A stretch of 18,510 nucleotides of DNA. It comes from CAZIHO01 sp964538875 (GTDB lineage: Bacteria > Pseudomonadota > Gammaproteobacteria > Chromatiales > Chromatiaceae). Below are positions 1 to 6,204 of this stretch, one piece after another (the first letter of the stretch is position 1; each line of letters starts with the position of its first letter). The notes beneath the pieces were generated by a model. It searched no databases and was not told the origin of the DNA. It saw nothing but the letters and a program-made list of their open reading frames with translations. A program made the position numbers and the translations under genes. The stretch lies in NCBI GenBank assembly GCA_964538875.1, contig CAZIHO010000070.1:1-18510 (forward strand), read 5' to 3'.

Positions 1-568
1 GTGCCCGGCGGATGCTGGCCCCCTCCAGATTGGCCGCGTTCAAATCGGCATTATTGAAATGCACTCCGTTGAGCCGGGCCTTGCGGAGGTCCGCCTGCTG
101 CAAATTGGCGGACGCCAGATCGGCGCGTTTCAGGTCCGCTGCCGTCAGGTCCGCCGCGCCAAGATCCGCCCCCTCCAGGTCGGTCATGACCAGCCCGGCC
201 TGGGCGAGACGCGCCCCCGTCAGAATCGCACCCTCCAGGTTAGACCGGTTCAGGCGCGCCCCTTCCAGATTGGCGCCGGTCAGGTCGGCCCGCTCCAGGT
301 GGCTGAACTGGAGGTTGGCACCCCGAAAATTCACCGCCTTGAGGCTAGCTCCCGACAGATTGGCAAATTCCAAATTGGCTCCTTGGAAGTTGGCACCATC
401 CAAATTGGCCCCCCGCCAGTCCACATTGCGCAGCGCCTTGCCTTTGCACTGGGCGTTTGGTTCTTTGCGGCATTCAGCGGCGGCCGCGACGGTGGGTACC
501 AAACCCAGTAGGGAAACAACCCAACAGACCGTCAGGGACCGGGTCAAACAGGTACGAAAATAGGACAT
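1..568 (-). CDS. Secreted pentapeptide-repeat protein (3' end outside window)
   Basis: The minus-strand frame opens at the ATG at 568-566 and stays open to the left edge (189 codons), so the C-terminus is missing. Residues 1 to about 31 form a signal peptide: Arg-containing start, hydrophobic core (VCWVVSLLGLVPTVAAAA), likely cleaved before Glu-Cys. After a short Cys-containing stretch (ECRKEPNAQC), from about residue 47, come about 28 tandem five-residue repeats of A(D/N)LXX type, e.g. GANLDGANFQGANLE and ADLTAADLKRADLAS. This family folds as a right-handed quadrilateral beta-helix. Function differs between members (scaffolds, DNA-mimic gyrase protectors), and the export signal argues against gyrase protection here. 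It is divergent from the kinase gene at 796. The role is unknown; the family call is very secure. Confidence 0.93.
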   Translation of the reverse strand, partial: MSYFRTCLTRSLTVCWVVSLLGLVPTVAAAAECRKEPNAQCKGKALRNVDWRGANLDGANFQGANLEFANLSGASLKAVNFRGANLQFSHLERADLTGANLEGARLNRSNLEGAILTGARLAQAGLVMTDLEGADLGAADLTAADLKRADLASANLQQADLRKARLNGVHFNNADLNAANLEGASIRRA

Positions 569-795
569 GGGGAATCTCGCAGGTTAGCTAATGGGGATCT
601 AAGCCATATTCGAAGATTAGTTGAAGACTTCAGCCCTGAAAATACGGGTGAGCCTTAGGTTGATACCTTAGGACCGCAAAACCTTGCCAATGGGGCGGGA
701 AAGCGCCATGGCTTTCCAAGCGGCTAGCGGCCATCTACGCTAAGTGAACCCCCTAGGGGATTTTTCCGATGCGCTGATACCGGGGGAAACGGACA
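569..795. other. Divergent intergenic region between pentapeptide-repeat gene and kinase gene
   Basis: This 227-base spacer must hold the promoters of both divergent genes. Visible structure: a direct repeat CCTTAGG at 653-659 and 666-672 (13-base period); a 7-bp inverted repeat GGAAAGC/GCTTTCC at 698-717; and a perfect 10-base palindrome CCCCTAGGGG at 750-759 followed by a T run. I cannot assign convincing -35/-10 boxes. The kinase ribosome-binding site is the GGGGGA at 782-787, eight bases before its ATG. Confidence 0.5.
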
Positions 796-2427
796 ATGCG
801 GCAGCAACAAGGTTTCCAGGGAAATTTCATGGCCGCCCCGTTCGCATCCGTCCCCCAGGGGCTCCTGTTCGCCGCCGCCTATGTGGCCCTGGATTGGACG
901 AGCTACGTGTATCCCCTCCACGGACTGAACATCACGCCCTGGAACCCCGCCCTGCCCTTGGGCCTGGTTTACTGGCTGCACGTAGGCAAATCGGCGGCTA
1001 TCCCCTGGTTTATCTCCTTGCTGGTGGGCGAGATATTGGTTCGGGGGCTACCCGTGACCCTGCCGGCCACCTTTGCCCTAGCGGCGATATTAACGGCGAG
1101 TTATGGGATGCTAGGCGAAGTGCTGCGGCGGCATCTGGAGGCCGGACACATCCTCTACGAACAGCGCGGTCTTTTCTCCTGGCTGCTGGTCGTGGCGGTT
1201 GGCACCTTGGCAACCAGCAGCCTCTACATCACCGCGCTGGTCCTGTTCCAAGCGCTCCCCCAAGCCGAATGGCCGCTGGCCCTATTGCGCTTCTGGGTCG
1301 GGGATTGCGTGGGCGTCATCGTAACCCTGCCCTTCTGCCTGATGCTGGTGGAACGCCGGGGCCGGACACTGCTCGCCGAAATCCTACCGCGCTGGGAAAC
1401 CGCAGGATACGGCACCGTTGCCGTGTTGATGCTGTGGATGCTGTTCCAATTTGGCGGTGAGGACGATCTACATTACTTTTTTCTGCTGTACCTGCCCTTG
1501 GTCTGGGCGGCGGCCCGCCAAGGTGCGGCGGGGGCCGCCGTCTCCGCATTCCTGCTTCAAGCGGGCATCATGATCGGCGCCCATTGGATGAGCCTAGGCG
1601 CAGAAACAGTGCTGGAGTTACAGATGCTGGCCGCCATTTTGGCGTTCGTCGGCCTCTTCATCGGTACCGAAGTGGACGAAAAACAGCGCATCAGCAACGA
1701 GTTGCGCCAGACGTTGCACCTAGCGGCGGCGGGAGAAATGGCGGCGGCCGTGGCCCACGAACTTAACCAGCCCCTCACCGCCCTGACCGCCTATGGAACC
1801 GCGAGCGCGCATTTGATGGCCGAGGGCGACACCGGCGAACGGCTGGCCGCCAGCATCCGGGGCATGGTGGCGGAGTCCTATCGAGCGGCGGAAGTGGTAC
1901 GGCGGCTGCGGGACTTCTTTTGGAACGGCACTACCCGGCTAGAGCCGGTCGCGCTGGGAACGCTGATCGACGCCACCGTGGCCTCTTTTGCGGCCAGGGC
2001 GCCCGCCGAGGGCGTGCGGCTCATCATCGACCCCGCTCCCCCCTGGACCCTGCTGGTGGACCCTATGCAGATACAGGTCGTGCTGCGCAACTTGCTGGCC
2101 AACGCCTTCGACGCGGTCGCCAGCCAGCCCTCCGGCCACCGATGGGTGCGTCTGTCCAGCCGTGCCACCGGAGCCCGGCGGTTTGAACTATGGGTCGAGG
2201 ACAGCGGTCCCGGCGTTCCCGAACCCTTGGCCCAGCAGTTGTTCGACACCTTTTTCACCACCAAGGCCAGCGGCATGGGACTGGGTCTTACCATCAGCCG
2301 GGCGATTGCCATGGCCCATGGCGGCGATCTCACCGTCGAAGCCGGTGACCGCGCCCTGTTCAAATTATCGCTCCCACGAGAGGATGCCAGCCATGACAAC
2401 GAACGCCTACCGGATTTTCCTGGTTGA
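796..2427 (+). CDS. MASE1-type membrane sensor histidine kinase
   Basis: This 543-residue protein has an N-terminal half (about 15-290) rich in hydrophobic helices, with the look of a MASE1 integral-membrane sensor domain (WNPALPLGLVYWLHVGKSAA, FWVGDCVGVIVTLPF). A short linker leads to a HisKA domain with H-box AHELNQPL (phospho-acceptor His321). The HATPase domain has an N-box RNLLANAFDA (about 431-440), G1 box EDSGPGVP (468-475), F-box FDTFFTTK and G2 box GMGLGL (493-498). All catalytic motifs are intact, so it should autophosphorylate. The H-box and C-terminal half resemble FixL/DctB-like kinases, which pair with FixJ-type regulators. The start at 796 has a GGGGGA Shine-Dalgarno eight bases upstream. 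Its 3' end overlaps the response regulator by 35 bases, so the two are surely partners. The stimulus is unknown. Confidence 0.9.
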   Translation: MRQQQGFQGNFMAAPFASVPQGLLFAAAYVALDWTSYVYPLHGLNITPWNPALPLGLVYWLHVGKSAAIPWFISLLVGEILVRGLPVTLPATFALAAILTASYGMLGEVLRRHLEAGHILYEQRGLFSWLLVVAVGTLATSSLYITALVLFQALPQAEWPLALLRFWVGDCVGVIVTLPFCLMLVERRGRTLLAEILPRWETAGYGTVAVLMLWMLFQFGGEDDLHYFFLLYLPLVWAAARQGAAGAAVSAFLLQAGIMIGAHWMSLGAETVLELQMLAAILAFVGLFIGTEVDEKQRISNELRQTLHLAAAGEMAAAVAHELNQPLTALTAYGTASAHLMAEGDTGERLAASIRGMVAESYRAAEVVRRLRDFFWNGTTRLEPVALGTLIDATVASFAARAPAEGVRLIIDPAPPWTLLVDPMQIQVVLRNLLANAFDAVASQPSGHRWVRLSSRATGARRFELWVEDSGPGVPEPLAQQLFDTFFTTKASGMGLGLTISRAIAMAHGGDLTVEAGDRALFKLSLPREDASHDNERLPDFPG

Positions 2428-3022
2428 CGACGACCCGTCGGTTCGCGACGCATTAGGGCTGCTGCTGGGGCTTAATGGCTATTCTGTATCGCCTTTTCGC
2501 GATGCGGAATCCTTCCTCCAGTCCTGCCGGCCGGATTGGCAAGGCTGCGCACTGATAGATATTCGTATGCCCGGCATGGACGGCCTCACCCTGCAAGAGC
2601 GCCTCCGTGAAGCAGGCTGCGAAATCCCAGTGGTGTTGATCACTGGCCATGGCGACGTGGAGTCGGCGCGCCGGGCGTTCCGCGCCCAGGCCGTGGACTT
2701 TCTGGAAAAACCCTTGGATCACGGGCGATTGCTATCCGCCATCAAAGAGGCATTCGAGGGCCAGGCCGCCAAGCAAGATGCGGCCGACCAACGTGCCCGC
2801 TTTGACCAACGCCGCGCCATCCTGACCCCCCGCGAGCGGGAAATCATGGAATTGGTAGTGGCTGGCCAACACAATCGAGACATCGCCCAGTCCCTCAACA
2901 TCAGCCCCCGCACGGTGGAAGTGCACAAGGCGCGGATGCTGGCCAAACTAGAGGTGCAAAACCTGCCCGACTTGGTGCGCCTCTGCATGGCTGCCACCTC
3001 CGGCCCCAGCGCACCCAACTAA
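2393..3022 (+). CDS. FixJ-family response regulator (receiver + LuxR-type HTH)
   Basis: This 209-residue protein has a receiver domain with the acidic cluster Asp12-Asp14 (LVDDDPS), phospho-acceptor Asp56 (CALIDIRMPGMDG), switch Thr84 (VLITGHGD) and Lys106 (FLEKP). The C-terminal LuxR/GerE helix-turn-helix covers roughly 148-203 (LTPREREIMELVVAG, then NRDIAQSLNISPRTVEVHKA). This is the FixJ/TodR layout: a DNA-binding activator phosphorylated by the upstream kinase. I chose the ATG at 2393 because GAGAGG at 2378-2383 lies nine bases upstream; an ATG at 2384 would abut that site. The gene begins inside the kinase 3' end, consistent with translational coupling. The regulon is not evident from the window. 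Confidence 0.93.
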   Translation: MTTNAYRIFLVDDDPSVRDALGLLLGLNGYSVSPFRDAESFLQSCRPDWQGCALIDIRMPGMDGLTLQERLREAGCEIPVVLITGHGDVESARRAFRAQAVDFLEKPLDHGRLLSAIKEAFEGQAAKQDAADQRARFDQRRAILTPREREIMELVVAGQHNRDIAQSLNISPRTVEVHKARMLAKLEVQNLPDLVRLCMAATSGPSAPN

Positions 3023-3029
3023 AGGGGAC

Positions 3030-3062
3030 CTTGAAAAATGGCCATCCAGGCTATTTTTCAAG
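3030..3062 (+). terminator. Hairpin after the response regulator, possible terminator
   Basis: Perfect 10-bp arms CTTGAAAAAT (3030-3039) and ATTTTTCAAG (3053-3062), beginning 7 bases after the regulator stop codon. The A/T tracts lie inside the arms, so it could terminate transcription from either side, but the stem is weak and there is no U run after it. An operator is an alternative. Confidence 0.4.
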
Positions 3063-3095
3063 TCGCAAAGCGCCAACCTGATTTCCCCTTTGCTG

Positions 3096-3125
3096 CATGT
3101 TCAAGCAGTTATCTGCTTGAACATG
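3096..3125. repeat. 13-bp perfect inverted repeat, 4-base loop
   Basis: Arms CATGTTCAAGCAG (3096-3108) and CTGCTTGAACATG (3113-3125) enclose TTAT. It has no U tract. It may act as a stable RNA hairpin or as a dyad operator. It shares the hexamer TTCAAG/CTTGAA with the hairpins at 3030 and 3147. Confidence 0.6.
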
Positions 3126-3146
3126 GCGGGGCATCCCTACCCCACC

Positions 3147-3175
3147 AGGGCACCTTAAATGGTTCAAGGTGCCCT
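3147..3175. repeat. 10-bp perfect inverted repeat with TTCAAG extending into the loop
   Basis: Arms AGGGCACCTT (3147-3156) and AAGGTGCCCT (3166-3175) with a 9-base loop; TTCAAG at 3163-3168 straddles loop and right arm. It is followed by an A/T-rich stretch (AAATAAGATTTATTATT), so it could also serve as a terminator or precede a promoter. Confidence 0.55.
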
Positions 3176-3219
3176 AAATAAGATTTATTATTCCGTTTTA
3201 ATCCTATCGGAGCTACCAT

Positions 3220-3259
3220 CAGCGGATCGGCACTGATTTGGAACCTGGCCGATCCGCTG
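3220..3259. repeat. 12-bp perfect inverted repeat
   Basis: Arms CAGCGGATCGGC (3220-3231) and GCCGATCCGCTG (3248-3259) around a 16-base loop, then GTTTTGG. The shape is close to a rho-independent terminator with a short T run, but its position far from either flanking gene makes the role unclear. Confidence 0.5.
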
Positions 3260-3462
3260 GTTTTGGACGGCCCTAGCAAAGGGGTTAGTTGCGGGGTGAT
3301 AGCCTCTGCTACGTCCCGCTACCGGCTCAGAACCTTGCCGGTGACTGATGGTCTAATGGGTTTTGATCCGGCTCTGGGGGCAGGCGTTGGCTAGCCAAGC
3401 GCCGGCGACATGGTTCTAGATACCCTTATGTTTAACAATGAATCGAACAAGGAGCACACGGC

Positions 3463-4197
3463 ATGGCGAATTTTGGGGATCTACTGGGCTCCTTGCTGGG
3501 GGGCGGCATGGGCGGTTCCGCCCAAGAAAAGGTGCAGAATGCCCTGGGTAACTCGGGTCTGGGCGACCTGTTAGGCAAGGTCGCCGGTGGGCTGGGCGAC
3601 AGCCTCGGCCAGGCCGGCGGCCAGATGCGGGACAATCCCATGGCGGCGGGCGGTCTGGGCGCCTTGGTGGGCTCCCTGTTGGGCGGTGGCGGCAAGGCGG
3701 TATCCGGCGCCCTCGGCGGCGGTGCCCTCGGCCTGATCGCCAGCATCGCCCTCCAGGCGCTGAGTAACCGCGACCAGCCGGGTGGCAACGCCGGGCAACC
3801 GGCGGCCAATCTCCAGGCAGCCCTGGAACCCGGCGACAGCCAGGCGTCGGAAGGCAAGGCGCAACTGCTGATCCAAGCCATGATCAGCGCCGCCAAGGCG
3901 GATGGTCAAATTGACCGCACCGAGATGGACCGGATTCTCGGCAAGATGAAGGAAGCGGGCGCGGACGCCGAGGTACAAGCCTGGGCCATGCGGGAAGTCA
4001 GCGCACCCCTGGACCTGGACGCCCTGGTGGCGGCGATTCCGGATCAGGCCAGCGCCGCCGAGGTGTACGCCGCGTCCCTGTTCGCTATCGAACTGGACAC
4101 CCTGGCGGAGCAAGACTACCTCAACCAACTGGCCGCCAAGACCGGCCTCGGCGCCGACGTGGTCAACCATATCCACCAAGCCCTAGGCGTCCGCTGA
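3463..4197 (+). CDS. DUF533 / TerB-like protein (YebE-type)
   Basis: This 244-residue protein has a Gly-rich, weakly hydrophobic N-terminal half (repeated LLGGG, GGLGALVGSLLGGGG and a helix GALGLIASIALQAL at about 86-100) followed by a linker and a helical C-terminal domain (about 127-244). That domain carries a TerB/DallA-like acidic motif KADGQIDRTEMDRI near 145-158 and a second acidic turn ELDTLAEQDYL near 210-220. This layout matches DUF533 proteins such as YebE, inner-membrane-associated and of unknown function; a link to tellurite resistance is only by domain similarity. The start is well supported by AAGGAG at 3449-3454, eight bases before the ATG. It seems to be a single-gene unit, followed by GC-rich hairpins. 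Confidence 0.8.
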   Translation: MANFGDLLGSLLGGGMGGSAQEKVQNALGNSGLGDLLGKVAGGLGDSLGQAGGQMRDNPMAAGGLGALVGSLLGGGGKAVSGALGGGALGLIASIALQALSNRDQPGGNAGQPAANLQAALEPGDSQASEGKAQLLIQAMISAAKADGQIDRTEMDRILGKMKEAGADAEVQAWAMREVSAPLDLDALVAAIPDQASAAEVYAASLFAIELDTLAEQDYLNQLAAKTGLGADVVNHIHQALGVR

Positions 4198-4212
4198 CGC
4201 CCACCGGCCTGC

Positions 4213-4255
4213 CGCGCCCGCCTGGGCGCGGTGCCGGGGGGCTGCACCCCCCGGC
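4213..4255 (+). terminator. Tandem GC-rich hairpins after the DUF533 gene
   Basis: The first stem is CGCGCCC/GGGCGCG (4213-4230); immediately after comes a perfect 9-bp stem GCCGGGGGG/CCCCCCGGC (4233-4255, loop CTGCA). There is no U tract, so termination is inferred from stability and position between genes. Confidence 0.5.
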
Positions 4256-4291
4256 TCCCCTCCCCCTCGACCCTGGTCAGAATTAATCGCC

Positions 4292-5758
4292 ATGTCCCAA
4301 TACCTATCCCTATCCCGGGCTGCTCGCCTGGCCGGCGTGTCCCGGGGCGACCTCCAGGAACGCGTCCGGCGCATGGCCTTACCCACCTTTGAGGGCAGCA
4401 TCGCCGTGGCTGACTTGTTGCAGGCCTATCCCCGCCTGGATCTGGAGCAGGATCCGGTCCTGGAGCGGGTGGAAGCCATCAAGGCCAAGGCCAAGCCCAA
4501 GCGCCATTACACGGACCATTGGTTGCCGGAGCCGGAAGTGCTGTTGGCCCGCGTCCAGGATTTTCAGCAAGTGCTGATGCGCACCAAGGGCGCTCTGAAC
4601 AACAACGAGCAATTGCTGCGGGAAGTGGCCCTGCAACTGGAGGAGGCCGCCCAACTGGACGGGGACGCCCTGCGTCTCGCCGTCATCCGCTTGACCAACC
4701 GCCTGCGCCAGTCCCAGGAGTGGGCCGACCGCCACCCGGATCCGGAAGCCAAATTATTCGCCAAGGACGCCTGGTTGCGGGTGTTGGCAGCCAGCGTGCG
4801 CATGCAGCCCAGCGGCCATGAATTTTTCGTGGAAGGGGGCGAGACCCTGCTGGATGCCGCCCTCAAGTCCGGCCTGCACTTGGCCTATGGCTGCGCCAGC
4901 GGCAACTGCGGTGCCTGTAAGGTACGGATCGCCAATGGCCAAACCCGGCAGGTGCGGGACCACGACCATGTCCTCAGCACCCAGGAACGCAACGCTGGCT
5001 TCGTGCTGGCCTGCTGCCACACGGCGGTCAGCGACCTGGTGGTGGACGCGTTGGAAGCCCGGGGCGCCGCCGACCTGCCCGTCCAGCAGATCCGCTGCCG
5101 GGTGCGGGCCCTGGAACCCCTGGGAGACCAGTATCTGCGCGCCCGCATTCAGACACCCCGTACCCAGACGCTGCGCTTTCTGGCCGGGCAGCGGGTGGAA
5201 CTGACCACCGAGGACGGCAGCCGGGGCCAAGTGCCCCTGGCCAGTTGCCCCTGCGACGCCCGCAATCTGGAAGTGTTACTGAGACGCCAGGCCCAACCGG
5301 GCTTGGCGGCAGGCTTGCTGGCCGGTGGCGCCGGCGCCACGGTGCTGGTGGAGGGTCCCCAGGGCGGCTTTCTGCTGGACGAGGCGGCCACCGATCCGCT
5401 CCTGTTCTTGGCCGTGGAACAGGGACTCGGCCCGGTCAAGAGCCTGATCGAACAGGCCATCGCCATCGATAACGTGCCCAGGGTGGAACTCTACCGGATC
5501 GACTCCCTCCCCTCTGGCAGCCCCTACGACAACCAGTGCCGGGCCTGGGATGATGCCCTGGACCAGTTCGGCTGCCGGCGTCTGGCGGCCACCACCAGCC
5601 CCGCGGAGCTGGCGGCGGCGGTCAGCCGCGACGTGCCCCGCTGGACCGATTACCGCATTTATGCCGCCGGCCCCGGCGCCTGGATGGACCAACTGCAAGC
5701 GGCGTTGATCGCCGCCGGCGCCGATCCGGCCCGTCTGGTCCGGGACGGGATCGACTAA
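4292..5758 (+). CDS. HTH-like - 2Fe-2S ferredoxin - ferredoxin-reductase-like fusion protein
   Basis: This 488-residue protein has three parts. Residues 1-70 look like a MerR/excisionase-type helix-turn-helix (YLSLSRAARLAGVSRGDLQERVRR), followed by a helical linker (about 75-150). Residues about 166-255 are a plant-type 2Fe-2S ferredoxin domain with C201-x4-C206-x2-C209 and a distal C241 or C242. Residues about 265-488 resemble the FAD/NAD(P) module of ferredoxin-NADP reductases (phenol hydroxylase or CDP-6-deoxyglucoseen reductase type). The usual RxYS flavin motif is replaced by GQVPLASCP, and the nucleotide loop reads EQGLGPVKS. It may therefore pass electrons without binding FAD normally, or act as a redox sensor. 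The Shine-Dalgarno is weak; the ATG at 4292 is chosen because the HTH-like start is conserved-looking. It lies upstream of the octaheme gene, but a 446-base regulatory gap separates them. Confidence 0.75.
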   Translation: MSQYLSLSRAARLAGVSRGDLQERVRRMALPTFEGSIAVADLLQAYPRLDLEQDPVLERVEAIKAKAKPKRHYTDHWLPEPEVLLARVQDFQQVLMRTKGALNNNEQLLREVALQLEEAAQLDGDALRLAVIRLTNRLRQSQEWADRHPDPEAKLFAKDAWLRVLAASVRMQPSGHEFFVEGGETLLDAALKSGLHLAYGCASGNCGACKVRIANGQTRQVRDHDHVLSTQERNAGFVLACCHTAVSDLVVDALEARGAADLPVQQIRCRVRALEPLGDQYLRARIQTPRTQTLRFLAGQRVELTTEDGSRGQVPLASCPCDARNLEVLLRRQAQPGLAAGLLAGGAGATVLVEGPQGGFLLDEAATDPLLFLAVEQGLGPVKSLIEQAIAIDNVPRVELYRIDSLPSGSPYDNQCRAWDDALDQFGCRRLAATTSPAELAAAVSRDVPRWTDYRIYAAGPGAWMDQLQAALIAAGADPARLVRDGID

Positions 5759-6204
5759 CGCCCGAACCCTGGCCAAGGACGGCCGTCTTCCACTCTGCCT
5801 TATCTCACCTGTGTATGGGCCTGGTCCGGCTTGGCATGGGCCGGCCGCGGCGCCCGCGCCGGTGCGGTCCCACCCCTGTCGATTGCCTCTCAGCCGTTAT
5901 CACGCGGTTCATTCCATGGCTGGGCCTTGAGTAGAAATCCGGCTGCGATTGCCTTGATCTAAGTCAAGGCTGAAAAAACGCCGCTCGTGTTGGAATTCAT
6001 CGCCGTACGTCCACAAGAATTAAAAGGTTTTCCCCCGAGGGGAACCATGCCGTCCCCAAGGGATTCCCCCCTGGGGTTGGACAGGCTAGGAAAGCCTGCC
6101 TTTACTTGACTAGTACGCACAACAAGAAATTTGCTTGCGCGGCGCCACCCCTGCGGGAGGACCCACCGGCGCAAGCCGTCCTATACATCGCTTAGGAGAT
6201 GTTT
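5759..6204. other. Regulatory region and long leader upstream of the octaheme cytochrome gene
   Basis: No convincing gene is present. After an FNR-type dyad at 5952-5969, the stretch holds several potential RNA hairpins: TTCCCC/GGGGAA (6030-6044), CCCCA..TGGGG with a second GGG/CCC pair (6054-6076), CAGGCT/AGCCTG (6082-6098) and a perfect 8-bp GCTTGCGC/GCGCAAGC (6133-6176). The last one ends 17 bases before the Shine-Dalgarno TAGGAG (6193-6198). I do not recognise a known riboswitch. Confidence 0.5.
5952..5969 (+). promoter_or_regulatory. FNR/ANR-type (CRP-FNR family) binding site
   Basis: The sequence TTGATCTAAGTCAA (5954-5967) matches the consensus TTGAT-N4-ATCAA with one mismatch, inside the wider dyad CCTTGA-N6-TCAAGG. 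If the site lies at -41.5, transcription would begin near 6002, and TGGAAT at 5991-5996 could be the -10 box. This predicts activation of the octaheme gene under low oxygen or by nitrogen oxides (FNR, ANR or DNR). The match is seen; the regulator and promoter are inferred. Confidence 0.6.

Larger units (their letters stand above)
3023..3462. other. 440-base non-coding region with a series of inverted repeats
   Basis: I see no credible gene here. It contains four strong inverted repeats (listed separately), then a perfect 12-base palindrome TTGGCTAGCCAA around 3389-3400 and shorter dyads (ACCGGC/GCCGGT). The last 14 bases carry the ribosome-binding site AAGGAG (3449-3454) of the next gene. Base composition is lower in GC than the flanking genes. 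Confidence 0.6.

Noticed and set aside
12..563. Plus-strand open frames across the pentapeptide-repeat gene
   Set aside because: They are antisense shadows: the minus strand gives a clean signal peptide and regular A(D/N)LXX repeats, while the plus frames give compositionally odd Arg/Ser/Pro-rich products.
6199..6204. ATG at 6199 as start of the octaheme gene
   Set aside because: The Shine-Dalgarno TAGGAG ends at 6198, directly abutting this ATG; the ATG at 6205 has a normal spacing of six bases.
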